Source of the DNA: VXPQ01 sp964608315 | GTDB taxonomy: Bacteria; Bacteroidota; Rhodothermia; Rhodothermales; VXPQ01 | Direction of reading: 5' to 3' | Length of the DNA stretch: 64,000 bases | Assembly (NCBI GenBank): GCA_964608315.1 | Contig: CAZSNF010000019.1 | Coordinates: forward strand, 4,868-68,867 | Shown here: in pieces, positions 18,586-26,989 of the stretch | Numbering within the stretch: position 1 is the stretch's first letter | Layout of the letters: each line of letters begins with the position of its first letter | Position numbers and translations under genes: made by a program | The notes under the pieces: generated by a model | Database searches by the model: none | What the model saw: the letters and a program-made list of their open reading frames with translations, nothing else | What the model was told of the DNA's origin: nothing

Positions 18586-20040
18586 TCAGGGCGCGGAATC
18601 CAAAATACGCAATCCAGAGACAATTTCAGGATATATTTTCACCTCGTGCTGCGTTCGCAAATCGTCTGCGCGGGCCCGAAGCGCCTCGTCCGTCATGCGC
18701 TCGCGGAGGCGGGCCTGCACGAGCGCCGGGGGCGTGGCGGGTTCGTCGTAAGTCTCGTACCAGGCGCGGATGGAATCCTCGGGAACGGACACGTCGCGGG
18801 CAAGGCGGTCCCAGGCCTGTTCGAAGGCCCAGTCTTCCATGGCGCGGTCCAGCGCGCGGGCGAATTCGGGCGTACGATCCACGCGAGCGCGGCGGGCGGC
18901 TTCCAGCAACATCTCCTGCACGATCAGCCCGTCGATGAAGCGGCGCAGCATTTCGGCGTCGCGGACCCGACCGCGTTGCCGGGGGTCGGTAAAGCGGGCC
19001 TGCTCCCGGAATTCGGACACGGTCCAGGTCTGGCGATCGCGAGGCGGGCCAAACGTTACCAGCGGATCCTCCAGCCAGACGGAGAATTCGGAGTCCGGCG
19101 CAGGCGTTGCGGCGTCCTCCGGGCGATCCGCCGCATCCGTAATCAGGGTCAGGAGGCTGTCGAACGCCGGACCGTGATACGACGGGGCGGCGTCCTCGAG
19201 CAAGCGGGCGGAAAGCGCGGCGCGAGCACGGCGCCGTTTTCGATCAAGGACATACCATTCCATCTTGTTCTTTTGCGCCGCGAATTCGGTTTCGGTGAGC
19301 ACGGGCTTCGTGAAGCGATCTTCGACCTGCACGATGGAGTACCCCTGGGCGGTGCGAACCGGCGGGCTGAAAGCCCCCGGCGCAATGGCGAAAGCGACAT
19401 CCTCGAAAGCCGGATCCATCTCGTCGAAACCGAAGGAGCCAAGATGTCCGCCACTGCGGGCCAGCGCGGTATCGGCGAACACTTCTTGCGCCAGTTCCTC
19501 AAACGAGGCGCCGCGCCGGAGCCGTTCGTATAGCGTATCGGCCGCCTCCCGGGTGGGGGCGTACAGGTGGCGGGCCGTTACCGTCGTGTTGACCCGGACG
19601 AACATATCCGCAAGGTCCTCTTCCGAAACGGCGATGGCGTCGTAGACGGCGCGATGCGCCCAGGCGTCTATGAGGAGCTTCTGGCGCGCGCGTTCCTCTG
19701 CAAACCGGTAGGCCGGCTCGTCTGCAAGACCGCCTTCGACGGCGTCGCGGGCCATGAGTTTGAGGGTGATCAATTGCTCCAGATACGCGGCCCTGTGGAT
19801 TCCCTGGTCCGGCAGGCCGGAAGAAAGCAGGAAATCCATGTAGCGCGTCCGGTATTCCTCTGCGCTGATCGGTTGGCCCGCCACAAGGGCCACCGATTCG
19901 CTTTCCGGCGTTCCGCCGCAGGCGGTAAGCAGGAGCGCAGCGACAAAGCCCGCAAAAAAGCCGGGGCAGGCGAGGCGAGGCATGCGCAATCGGGGAAAGG
20001 CGAATCTGTGCGGGCGGAAAAAATCGGCGAGGCGAGACAT
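18586..20040 (-). CDS. Parvulin-type peptidyl-prolyl isomerase lipoprotein
   Basis: A 484-residue SurA/PpiC-like protein. The N-terminus has a hydrophobic stretch ending LLLTACGG (lipobox, Cys41), so it is likely a periplasmic lipoprotein. A SurA-N-like helical part follows ('ISAEEYRTRYMDFLLSSGL', '...YLEQLITLKLMARDAVEGG'). The parvulin domain is at about residues 150-250 ('TARHLYAPTREAADTLYERLRRGASFEELA', '...GGHLGSFGFDEMDPAFEDVAF', 'QGYSIVQVEDR'). A long helical C-terminus follows. It would help fold outer-membrane barrels such as those encoded just downstream. The direction is the same as the TonB operon but about 215 bp separate them, including three copies of a GGGCGCGGAGTC-like sequence. 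Confidence 0.85.
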   Translation of the reverse strand: MSRLADFFRPHRFAFPRLRMPRLACPGFFAGFVAALLLTACGGTPESESVALVAGQPISAEEYRTRYMDFLLSSGLPDQGIHRAAYLEQLITLKLMARDAVEGGLADEPAYRFAEERARQKLLIDAWAHRAVYDAIAVSEEDLADMFVRVNTTVTARHLYAPTREAADTLYERLRRGASFEELAQEVFADTALARSGGHLGSFGFDEMDPAFEDVAFAIAPGAFSPPVRTAQGYSIVQVEDRFTKPVLTETEFAAQKNKMEWYVLDRKRRRARAALSARLLEDAAPSYHGPAFDSLLTLITDAADRPEDAATPAPDSEFSVWLEDPLVTFGPPRDRQTWTVSEFREQARFTDPRQRGRVRDAEMLRRFIDGLIVQEMLLEAARRARVDRTPEFARALDRAMEDWAFEQAWDRLARDVSVPEDSIRAWYETYDEPATPPALVQARLRERMTDEALRARADDLRTQHEVKIYPEIVSGLRILDSAP

Positions 20041-20100
20041 GAGTGCGTCAACGAGAGGGCGGGCTATGTGGGCGAGGCGGCGGGCTATGCGGGCGGCGGG

Positions 20101-20151
20101 CTATGCGGGCAGGCTGGCTATGCGGGCAGGCTGGCTATGCGGGCAGGCTGG
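20101..20151. repeat. Three perfect 17-bp tandem repeats
   Basis: The unit CTATGCGGGCAGGCTGG occurs three times in a row, with degenerate half-units before it (from about 20080) and 'CGAGGCC' after. It lies in the 431-base non-coding gap between the parvulin gene and the sulfatase remnant, about 60 bases upstream of the parvulin start. Possibly slippage-prone; no function is evident. Confidence 0.9.
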
Positions 20152-20247
20152 CGAGGCCGCGAACCCGTTGTCCGGGGCAGGCGCAACGGTAAAGAGGCAT
20201 ACGCGCCAGCAAAGCGGCGAGCCCAATCGAAAAGAAATATGAACGAA

Positions 20248-20334
20248 AGTAAAGATGTATTCCTGACAGTAAAGATATATACGAAAAGTAAAGAGACATG
20301 CATGCAAGTAAAGAAAAGAGAGCGAAAGTAAGGA
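20248..20334. repeat. Five phased AGTAAAGA direct repeats
   Basis: AGTAAAGA or one-mismatch versions start at 20248, 20268, 20287, 20307 and 20327 (the last is AGTAAGGA). The spacing is a regular 19-20 bases, about two helical turns, so all copies face nearly the same side of the DNA. The surrounding DNA is AT-rich. The array sits about 140 bases upstream of the sulfatase remnant/GH13 pair and about 210 upstream of the divergent parvulin gene. It could be a multi-site operator; no binding protein is known to me. Confidence 0.75.
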
Positions 20335-20471
20335 TACTCACAATATTCCGGGCAGTATCTGAAAAAAAGGCAGGAAGGCCAAAATACAGAATACAGTATC
20401 TTGATCGGGAAGGCCGGAAAGCAAAATATAGGATAAATTAGTCGCATCGTCTCCCCGGAGCGACCGGAACC

Positions 20472-20825
20472 ATGAAAAACATAGTCCCCTGCCTCCTTTC
20501 CCTCCTGATCTTGCCGTGCCTGGCGGTTCCGGGCAACGCGCCGTATGCGCAAGAGGCCCCGGACCGCCCCCCGAATATCGTGCTTGCGATCAGGGACGAT
20601 CACGGATATCCCTACTTCGGATTCACCGGATCGGAACACGTACGGACCCCGAATCTGGACCTGCTGGCGCGCGAAGGAACTGCCGACGCCGCCATGCAAC
20701 TGTACGACATGGAACGCGACCCGGAGGCCGTCGAAAACGTCGCAGGCGGCCGCCCCGATCTGGCGGCGCGGTTCATGGAAGCCATCGCGGCCTGGAAAGC
20801 AGACATCGTTTCGAGCACCGAATAA
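20472..20825 (+). pseudogene. Internally deleted sulfatase remnant
   Basis: A 117-residue open frame that joins the two ends of an arylsulfatase. Residues 1-27 are a signal peptide. Residues 33-69 match the sulfatase start ('PPNIVLAIRDDHGYPYFGF', 'VRTPNLDLLAREG', including the metal-binding Asp pair). Residues 70-115 match the extreme C-terminus ('MQLYDMERDPEAVENVAG...'). Roughly 350 or more central residues are missing, including the Cys/Ser-x-Pro-x-Arg motif that matures to formylglycine. The deletion kept the reading frame. It cannot be an active sulfatase. It may still be transcribed, since the GH13 gene starts 10 bases after its stop. Confidence 0.85.
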
Positions 20826-20835
20826 AAGCATCGTT

Positions 20836-22764
20836 ATGAAACACCCCACCACGCCCTGCGGCGCTGCGGAAAACCGCGCCCTGACCGTATTTCTCGCGGT
20901 ATTGCTTGCCATCGCCGGATTGTCCTGCCAGGCGGAAGCCGGCGGCGACGGCGGGGACGAATCCGTAACGGCATCCGACGATCTGACCAGCGTGCCCGAA
21001 TGGAGCCGCGAGGCGATCTGGTATCAGATTTTCATGGAGCGATTCCGCAACGGCGACCCGTCCAACGACCCCGTCTTCGAGAATACCGCAGGAGCGTACC
21101 CTAACAGGCCGTTCGAAGGATGGAGTCCCACTCCGTGGACGCATGACTGGTACCAGCAGGAGGACTGGGCCATCGCCTCCGGCGAGGAGTTCTACCGGAC
21201 CGTGCAGGCAAGGCGGTACGGAGGCGACCTGCAAGGCGTGCTGGACCGGCTCGATTATCTGGAGGAGCTGGGCGTGACGGCGCTGTACGTCAATCCGATC
21301 AACGATGCGCCGTCGCTGCACAAGTACGACGCCCGGAACTACCGGCATATCGACCGGCATTTCGGGCCGGACCCCGAAGGGGACGCTGCGATCATGGCGG
21401 AGGAAAACCCGGTCGATCCCGACACCTGGCAATGGACCTCGGCGGACCTGCTTTTCCTGGAACTCGTCGACGCCTTGCACGAGCGGGGCATGCGCATCAT
21501 CCTCGACTATTCGTGGAATCACACGGGGATCACGTTCTGGGCCTGGGAAGATATTCTGGAGAATCAGGCCGCCTCGCCCTACGCGGACTGGTATGAAATC
21601 GTACGGTTCGACGACCCCGACACCGGGGAAAACGAATTCGAATACGAGGGCTGGGCCGGGGTGTCCACGCTCCCCAACCTGAAAAAAGTCGATGTGGAGA
21701 CGAAAGGACACGACGGGGGCAACCTCCACCCCGCCGTGAAACAGCATGTATATCATGTAACGAGGCGCTGGATGGACCCCAACGGGGACGGCGACCCGAG
21801 CGACGGCGTAGACGGCTTCCGCCTCGACGTGGCGGAACAGGTGCCCAAAGGATTCTGGCGCGACTACCGGGCCTTCGTGCGCGACGTCAACCCGGAGGCG
21901 TACCTGGTGGGCGAGGTATGGTGGGAAGACTGGCCGGATCACATGGCCGATCCGATTCCCTGGATACAGGGGGACGTGTTCGACGCGGTGATGAATTACC
22001 GCTGGTACATGCCCACCCGGAGTTTCTTCGCCGAAGCGCCGCCCCACCTTACGGCCACCGGGTATATCGCGCATCTCGATTCCGTGGAGAGCGGGATCGA
22101 CCGGGCGCATCTCGAGGCCATGATGAATCTCGCCGCCAGCCACGATTCCCCGCGCCTCGGCACCTCGCTCTACAACAACCGGACGAAATACAAATACCGG
22201 GCCCACCCCCGCGGCAATCCCGAGTACAAGATCGACCGTCCGGACGAACGGACCGAGGCCGCGCGGCGCCTGCTGCTGACCCAGCAGTTCACGTATTACG
22301 GCGCGCCGCATATATGGAACGGCGACGAAGTGGGCATGTGGGGCGCGGACGATCCCGACTGCCGAAAACCGCTCCTGTGGGACGATCTTGCGTACGAGGA
22401 CGAGCGCGCCATGCCCCATGAAACGCCCCGCCGGACAGACCAGGTGGCGCCGGACATGGACTTGTATGCGTTCATCCAGGACCTCGCGCGTATCCGCAAG
22501 GCGCACATGGACCTCTTCGCGCGCGGCGACCTCGACTATGTGCTGGCCGACGACGACCGGCGGCTGCTCGCCTATGTCCGCACCTGGGAAGATGAAGCCG
22601 CCCTAATGGTTTTCAATGCCTCCGAAGAAGCGCACGCGGCGGATATCGCGATCGAAGGAAGCTTCCGGGACGCGCTGGCGCCGGAAACCGCCGTGCAGTC
22701 GGAGAACGGCCAGCTCGCGCTGGACCTGCCTCCCCGAACGGCCATGATTCTGATCAGGGAATAA
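20836..22764 (+). CDS. GH13 alpha-amylase family lipoprotein
   Basis: A 643-residue glycoside hydrolase of clan GH-H. The start at 20836 precedes a hydrophobic segment ending AIAGLSC (lipobox), so the protein is probably membrane-anchored. GH13 motifs are all present: region I-like 'DYSWNHTG', region II 'GVDGFRLDVAEQVP' with nucleophile Asp, region III 'YLVGEVWWEDW' with acid/base Glu, and region IV 'NLAASHDSPR' with the transition-state Asp. The N-terminus 'WSREAIWYQIFMERFRNGDPSND' is typical of cyclomaltodextrinase/neopullulanase-like enzymes. It probably degrades alpha-glucans or maltodextrins at the cell surface. The gene begins 10 bases after the sulfatase remnant and likely shares its promoter. 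Confidence 0.92.
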   Translation: MKHPTTPCGAAENRALTVFLAVLLAIAGLSCQAEAGGDGGDESVTASDDLTSVPEWSREAIWYQIFMERFRNGDPSNDPVFENTAGAYPNRPFEGWSPTPWTHDWYQQEDWAIASGEEFYRTVQARRYGGDLQGVLDRLDYLEELGVTALYVNPINDAPSLHKYDARNYRHIDRHFGPDPEGDAAIMAEENPVDPDTWQWTSADLLFLELVDALHERGMRIILDYSWNHTGITFWAWEDILENQAASPYADWYEIVRFDDPDTGENEFEYEGWAGVSTLPNLKKVDVETKGHDGGNLHPAVKQHVYHVTRRWMDPNGDGDPSDGVDGFRLDVAEQVPKGFWRDYRAFVRDVNPEAYLVGEVWWEDWPDHMADPIPWIQGDVFDAVMNYRWYMPTRSFFAEAPPHLTATGYIAHLDSVESGIDRAHLEAMMNLAASHDSPRLGTSLYNNRTKYKYRAHPRGNPEYKIDRPDERTEAARRLLLTQQFTYYGAPHIWNGDEVGMWGADDPDCRKPLLWDDLAYEDERAMPHETPRRTDQVAPDMDLYAFIQDLARIRKAHMDLFARGDLDYVLADDDRRLLAYVRTWEDEAALMVFNASEEAHAADIAIEGSFRDALAPETAVQSENGQLALDLPPRTAMILIRE

Positions 22765-22775
22765 GTGCAGGGATA

Positions 22776-22870
22776 CCTTATTATGCGGGGCCGCCGCCCT
22801 GCTTGCTTCGTCGTTCCTTGCCAGATCGCCTCTCGTAAATTATTGATTTTCATGAACTTAACCAATGTAA
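22776..22870. repeat. Degenerate right half of the 256-bp MITE-like element
   Basis: The stretch with TTATTATGCGGGGCC..GCC, GCTTCGTCGTTCCTTGCCAG and CTCTCGTAA matches, with mismatches, the right half of the element at 34737-34993. It begins just after the GH13 stop. The terminal 15 bases are eroded, suggesting an old insertion. Confidence 0.55.
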
Positions 22871-22898
22871 CTTTAATTATTTAGGATCCAAATTTCGT

Positions 22899-22917
22899 CG
22901 CCTTAATTATTAAGGCG
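22899..22917. terminator. Hairpin between convergent genes
   Basis: CGCCTTAA-TTA-TTAAGGCG is a perfect 8-bp stem with a 3-base loop. It lies between the convergent GH13 and ABC-exporter genes, so it can act in both directions. A related but broken copy (CTTTAATTATTTAGG) lies 30 bases upstream. There is no strong T-tract, so intrinsic termination is unproven. Confidence 0.5.
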
Positions 22918-22976
22918 GCGGCTTGGGGAGGAGATTCGCGTTCGGGGCATGGCGGCGAAAATGCGAGGCGGGGGCG

Positions 22977-25139
22977 TTACGTTCCAGCAAGGCGGGCCCG
23001 GTCCAGCGGCGTGAACTCCGGGCGGAACGCCCCCTTTTCAATGCGATATACGCGGTCGGCCCGCGACAGAAACGCCGCCGAATGCGAGGCCACGATCGTT
23101 ATGCAATCCTGGCGATAGCGATCCAGCATATCCATAACCTGCCGCGCCGTATCGCTATCCATGGCGGAAGTGGGTTCGTCGAGCAGGAGCACCTGCGGAC
23201 CGCGAACCAGCGCCCTGGCCAACCCCACCAATTGCCGTTGCCCGCCGGAAAGCGCGGCGCCCCCCTCCCCCACGAGCGTCATATACCCGTTAGGCAACGG
23301 CTCGAAAAAATCGGAAAGCCCGATCTCTTCGCATTTTTTTATGGCTTCCCGGGAATCGAGCGCAAGGCCCAGCCGAATATTGTCCACAAGCGTCCCGCTG
23401 AATATCCGGATGTCCTGCGGAACCACGCCAAGTATATCCCGCCATCCGATGACGGAAAATTCGTTCCAGTCGCATCCGTTGACCAGCACCTCTCCTGATT
23501 GGGGCGTGGCGAGACGCTGCAACATGCGCAACAGAGACGATTTGCCGGACCCCGTACTCCCGACAATCAGCATGAGCTCGCCGGAATAACATGTGAACGA
23601 AACGTCGCCGAGCAGCGTCAGCTGGCCGGGATAGCTAAAAACAACGCGGGAAACTTTGAGGCGCCGGACATGGCCAAGGGGGCTTTTTGCCGCTTCTTCC
23701 TCCGAATCGTATTCGGGACGAAGCGAAGTAAACTGGTAAATCCTGTCGAAGGCGACCTTTGCTTCCTGAAAATCCACGTTCGACGTAGCCAACGCTTGGG
23801 CGCTTGGCACAACCATCCCGATCATTTGCAGAATAGCGACCATGGCCCCAAGCCCCAGGGCGTCGCCAAGGACAAGCGCCGACGCCCACGCCAGTACGCC
23901 CGTCGTAATCAGGGCGCCCACGATCGCCAGTACGCCGCTGAACCGTACGGCAACCTGGCCCAAACGGAAAATTTCCTCCTGAAGATGGAGGTACGTATCG
24001 CGCATCAGGCGAGTAAACACGGCTTCGGCGTTGGCCGACTTGATGGCCTCGATGCCCCGAATGGCTTCAACGTAGCCGCTCTGGTTCAGCGAATGCGCCG
24101 TCATGATGCGTTGCTGTCCCTTTACGACAGGCTGATGAAAATGCCGCGACGCCAGCATGAACAGAAGAAGCGCAAGCAATACCGCCCCCGCGATTTCCGG
24201 ACTGCGTACAAAAATGAACGTCATGCCCGCCACGAGCGTCAGCGCCTCTATAACCACATTGCCCAGCACATGCGTTACGGTTTGCTGAAGTCGCTCGGTA
24301 TCGTTGAGGCGGGCAATCAGGTCGCCCGTCTTGCGCGAACTGAAAAAAGCATAGGGCAAGCGCAGCAAATCGTCGAGAAATCGCTTCGTGATGCGGTTGT
24401 TGAATGCGCGCGCCTGTCCCAGAAGCAATGCCTGGCGAGCGATTCCCATGCCTCCCTGCGCCGCCAGCACAAGCAAAAGAAGCGTCAACCCCGCCACAAG
24501 TTGCTCCATATTCCGCTCTGGCAGGATATCGTCGATGAGGATTTGGGAAAAGAAGGCCATCCCAAGGCCGAATGCGGATACGAGACCGCCCAGCGCAACC
24601 GACAGCATCAGGGTGCGAACATCTTCGCGAATAGCATCCCGTAACCATTCTCGCTTGACCGACGCCCGGTGTTTTCGGGTTATGAATCCGTTATCGGGGC
24701 GCAAGAGCAGGAGCGCCCGACTCTCCCATATTTTTTCGAGTTCGGCGGCGTCGCGCCAGATTATGCCTGTTTCCGGATCGCCAATCAGGAACCGGCCCCC
24801 GAAACACCCGAATAAAATGACGTAATGCTGGCGGATGCCGTTCAGCACCACATGCAGCACGGCGGGCGCATCCAGCCCCCGAAGATCGTCGATCCCGGCT
24901 TCGTACGGCTCTGATCGAAGCCCGATTTGCCCGGCCGCCTGGTGCAGTCCAAGGAGCGTCGTGCCCTGCGACATGGTGCCGCTCAGGCCCCGAAGCCGCT
25001 CCATGGTTTCCTCGCCCCCGAAAAAACGTACAATCCAGGCAAGGCAAGCAACGCCGCAATCGGACTGATCGAATTGCCGAACGATCGATTTGGTCGCTCG
25101 CCTCGTTATTTCCCGGCAAGCCTTGTCCTTTCGACTCAT
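22977..25139 (-). CDS. C39-peptidase-containing ABC exporter (PCAT) for double-glycine peptides
   Basis: A 720-residue bifunctional transporter that would cut leader peptides after Gly-Gly and export the core. The N-terminal C39 domain (about 1-135) has catalytic Cys28 in 'QSDCGVACLAW', His105 in 'RQHYVILFG' and Asp121 in 'LIGDPETG'. The ABC transmembrane domain spans about 165-450. The nucleotide-binding domain has Walker A 'GSTGSGKSS', signature 'LSGGQ' and Walker B 'VLLLDEPTSAMDSD'. All motifs are intact. Its ATG overlaps the thioredoxin-like gene's stop by four bases (ATGA). It is the last gene of a cluster containing three short-leader precursor genes and a C39-like/glycosyltransferase fusion, so it is the obvious exporter for those peptides. 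Confidence 0.95.
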   Translation of the reverse strand: MSRKDKACREITRRATKSIVRQFDQSDCGVACLAWIVRFFGGEETMERLRGLSGTMSQGTTLLGLHQAAGQIGLRSEPYEAGIDDLRGLDAPAVLHVVLNGIRQHYVILFGCFGGRFLIGDPETGIIWRDAAELEKIWESRALLLLRPDNGFITRKHRASVKREWLRDAIREDVRTLMLSVALGGLVSAFGLGMAFFSQILIDDILPERNMEQLVAGLTLLLLVLAAQGGMGIARQALLLGQARAFNNRITKRFLDDLLRLPYAFFSSRKTGDLIARLNDTERLQQTVTHVLGNVVIEALTLVAGMTFIFVRSPEIAGAVLLALLLFMLASRHFHQPVVKGQQRIMTAHSLNQSGYVEAIRGIEAIKSANAEAVFTRLMRDTYLHLQEEIFRLGQVAVRFSGVLAIVGALITTGVLAWASALVLGDALGLGAMVAILQMIGMVVPSAQALATSNVDFQEAKVAFDRIYQFTSLRPEYDSEEEAAKSPLGHVRRLKVSRVVFSYPGQLTLLGDVSFTCYSGELMLIVGSTGSGKSSLLRMLQRLATPQSGEVLVNGCDWNEFSVIGWRDILGVVPQDIRIFSGTLVDNIRLGLALDSREAIKKCEEIGLSDFFEPLPNGYMTLVGEGGAALSGGQRQLVGLARALVRGPQVLLLDEPTSAMDSDTARQVMDMLDRYRQDCITIVASHSAAFLSRADRVYRIEKGAFRPEFTPLDRARLAGT

Positions 25140-25663
25140 AACGATTCTTTGCCGTCAGCGGCAGCCGCAATGTTTTCAATGGCTGCAAGACCCTCGAACG
25201 TATCGCGCAGGCGGCCGTCCGGGCCATAGACGAGCGTTGTCGGCACCATGCCGATGCTTAGCGTATCGCCAAGCACCGAAGCGGTATCCCGCAGTACGCG
25301 AAACCAGGGCACGGCGGCGATACCCGTTTCCCGGGCGAACGCCTGCACCGCGTCGCGCTCCTCCCAGGCTACGAAAAACACCTCGTGCTCCTTCAGAAGC
25401 ATCGCCCTTTCGCTAAATGCGCGCAATTCCGCCCGACAGTATTCGCATGTGGTCGTAAAAAACGCGAGCACCACGCTTTGCCGTCCGTCAGAACGCAAGA
25501 ACACCGGTGCTCCTTGCAGGTCCACGAGATGGACTTCCGGGAGATATACGCGCCGTTCGGCAGCCTCAAGACGGCGGATTCGCATGTCCCGGGCCGCTAT
25601 CCCAAGCCATGCGACAACGCCAAGCATCGCGATTACGACCAGAACGGCCCCTGTCTTTTTCAT
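25136..25663 (-). CDS. Membrane-anchored thioredoxin-like (TlpA/AhpC-TSA) protein
   Basis: A 175-residue protein with one N-terminal membrane anchor (about 5-23) and a periplasmic thioredoxin fold. The redox motif is C73-E-Y-C76 in 'FFTTTCEYCRAEL', and the cis-proline loop is 'GMVPTTLVY'. It resembles TlpA/ResA-type thiol-disulfide proteins. In a bacteriocin cluster the likely task is making or reshuffling disulfides in the exported peptides, two of which have two and four cysteines. Sublancin clusters carry comparable oxidoreductases (BdbA/BdbB). It is translationally coupled to the exporter by a four-base overlap. Oxidising versus reducing direction cannot be told from sequence. Confidence 0.85.
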   Translation of the reverse strand: MKKTGAVLVVIAMLGVVAWLGIAARDMRIRRLEAAERRVYLPEVHLVDLQGAPVFLRSDGRQSVVLAFFTTTCEYCRAELRAFSERAMLLKEHEVFFVAWEERDAVQAFARETGIAAVPWFRVLRDTASVLGDTLSIGMVPTTLVYGPDGRLRDTFEGLAAIENIAAAADGKESL

Positions 25664-25675
25664 GGCGCGGCCCTG

Positions 25676-26350
25676 TCAAAAAACGGAAAGCAGGAAAAAC
25701 GTGAGGGCAGCGATCCAGAGCGCCTTCCCGCCGCCGTACGAAACCGCCGCAAGGAGCGTGACGTTTTTCGGAGCGTCTTCCGTCGCGAGACGAATCGTGT
25801 ACGCAAGAAGCAGTATGTACGCTACCTCGAACAGATTCAGGGCCCGCAGGAGATGGATGGCCCACAGGGAGCCCGCGTCGACTTCTACGAGGCTCAGTGC
25901 AGAAAGGGGATAGAAAAACGGATCCCCGCCTGGCGCAAGGAGCATCCAGAAAAGACGAACGACTTCCCCCGCAATCCACGCGATTTCGGCCATCATGGCG
26001 GCATGAAAAAGCCTGGAAAATCGCACTTTCCATGAGATAATCGCTGCGCCGAGGGCAAGGCACGCCGCCGTAAAGCCAACCTTTGCGAGCACGAACAACG
26101 GCATCGTCGCGTACCCCATCCAGCGCAACGGTCCATGCGCCTGGGGAAGTTGCACAACGCCTTCTGCAGGCGACGCCGTCTGCACATATTCGCTGGTTAT
26201 CCAGTTGACGGTCGCGTATAGCGACGCATAACCGAACAAGAGTAGCCAGAACATCCATTTGTCGGACTTTCCTCTGGGCTCGCCGCCCTGCGGAGCGGCC
26301 CACCCGCTGGAACCGGGCGCGGCTTGCGCCGAATCATTTCCATAAGTCAT
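25676..26350 (-). CDS. Polytopic membrane protein of the peptide cluster, unknown function
   Basis: A 224-residue protein starting MTYGND after the most plausible ATG at 26350; the open frame further upstream is arginine-rich and unlikely. A soluble, Pro/Gly-rich head of about 30 residues is followed by five or six hydrophobic segments (near 'WMFWLLLFGYASLYATV', 'MGYATMPLFVLAKVGFTA', 'MAEIAWIAGEVVRLFWMLL', 'NLFEVAYILLLAYTI', 'LWIAALTFFLLSVF'). It loosely resembles Yip1-type membrane proteins. It ends 12 bases before the thioredoxin-like gene, so it belongs to the operon. Self-immunity to the peptide or help in export are reasonable guesses, without motif support. Confidence 0.75.
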   Translation of the reverse strand: MTYGNDSAQAAPGSSGWAAPQGGEPRGKSDKWMFWLLLFGYASLYATVNWITSEYVQTASPAEGVVQLPQAHGPLRWMGYATMPLFVLAKVGFTAACLALGAAIISWKVRFSRLFHAAMMAEIAWIAGEVVRLFWMLLAPGGDPFFYPLSALSLVEVDAGSLWAIHLLRALNLFEVAYILLLAYTIRLATEDAPKNVTLLAAVSYGGGKALWIAALTFFLLSVF

Positions 26351-26499
26351 TGCAAAACGCTTCTTCTGATGTATCTGTATGTCGGGAGCATAGCCGCCGC
26401 GCCTCGTTCTCCGGCGGCGTATGGCGAAAAGGGCTTCCCCTGTGAAAGGCCGGCCCGGAATGCGGGGACGGATGCGGACGCACCCGCCCCCGCGATTCC

Positions 26500-26670
26500 T
26501 TAACTGGCGCACAGCACGTAGCACAACGCATACCTCGCGCCGATCGGATAAAACGGACCCGGACCAGAACATATGATCAGGGCCAGAAGGCCGCGCGGGG
26601 ATTTCCCGTCGCGCGGAGCGCGGGCGCCGCCGAGCAAGGCGGACATTCGGATTGCATTCAGGGTTTTCAT
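26500..26670 (-). CDS. Small double-glycine peptide precursor C (56 aa)
   Basis: A 56-residue peptide with leader MKTLNAIRMSALLGG (Gly14-Gly15). The leader shares M1, L4, M9 and the GG with the two other precursors in the cluster. The 41-residue core is rich in Pro, Gly and Arg and has three Cys ('IICSG', 'ALCYVLCAS'). An odd cysteine number would leave one thiol free, the situation in which glycocins carry their S-linked sugar. A good ribosome site, AAAGGTGAT, lies just upstream (26675-26684 region). It lacks the glutamate normally found in GG leaders, and the core is less bacteriocin-like than the others, so it could be a degenerate member. Confidence 0.6.
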   Translation of the reverse strand: MKTLNAIRMSALLGGARAPRDGKSPRGLLALIICSGPGPFYPIGARYALCYVLCAS

Positions 26671-26675
26671 AGCGA

Positions 26676-26681
26676 TCACCT
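26676..26681 (-). promoter_or_regulatory. Ribosome binding site AGGTGA of precursor C
   Basis: AGGTGA lies five bases before the ATG at 26670, in the same position and with the same sequence as before precursor A. This supports the small open frame being translated. Confidence 0.6.
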
Positions 26682-26715
26682 TTGGTTTAGCGTTCAGGTT
26701 GGATAACGAAACAGG

Positions 26716-26940
26716 TCAGCTCCTCGATAACCGGCAGATCAGATAGCCTCCTCCGGCGCCGACCACCATCCCGCCGATGGAAATGGCGGTAGCCATGCCG
26801 CCCGAGGCAAGGCCCAGCGCAAATCCCGTGGCGATCATGCCCGCAGACATGGAGGACGAGAACATCACGCCAAGCCGCGCTCCAATACTTTTGCAACCGC
26901 CGCCCGTGCGCTGCATTTGCTCGATGGTTAGTGTCTTCAT
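26716..26940 (-). CDS. Small double-glycine peptide precursor B (74 aa, glycine-rich)
   Basis: A 74-residue precursor with leader MKTLTIEQMQRTGGG, a textbook though very short GG leader (L4, E7, M9, GG13-14). The core of about 60 residues is hydrophobic and glycine/alanine/serine-rich ('ASGGMATAISIGGMVVGAGGG', as overlapping small-residue motifs), with Cys at its start and another near the end ('LICRLS'). This resembles class IIb-type bacteriocins with GxxxG-like motifs that pair helices in membranes. It lies 49 bases downstream of the C39-like/glycosyltransferase gene. The exporter at 22977-25139 has the intact protease needed to remove the leader. Confidence 0.85.
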   Translation of the reverse strand: MKTLTIEQMQRTGGGCKSIGARLGVMFSSSMSAGMIATGFALGLASGGMATAISIGGMVVGAGGGYLICRLSRS

Positions 26941-26989
26941 GGTTCTTCGTTGATTAAAAGGGTTTCGAAATAGCGCCGGCTCGACTGCG

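Noticed and set aside
26565..26600. ATCAGGGCC at 26575-26583 as another element B/C tip
   Set aside because: It lies inside precursor C's coding sequence, continues AGAAGG rather than TGT, and has no matching inverted end nearby.
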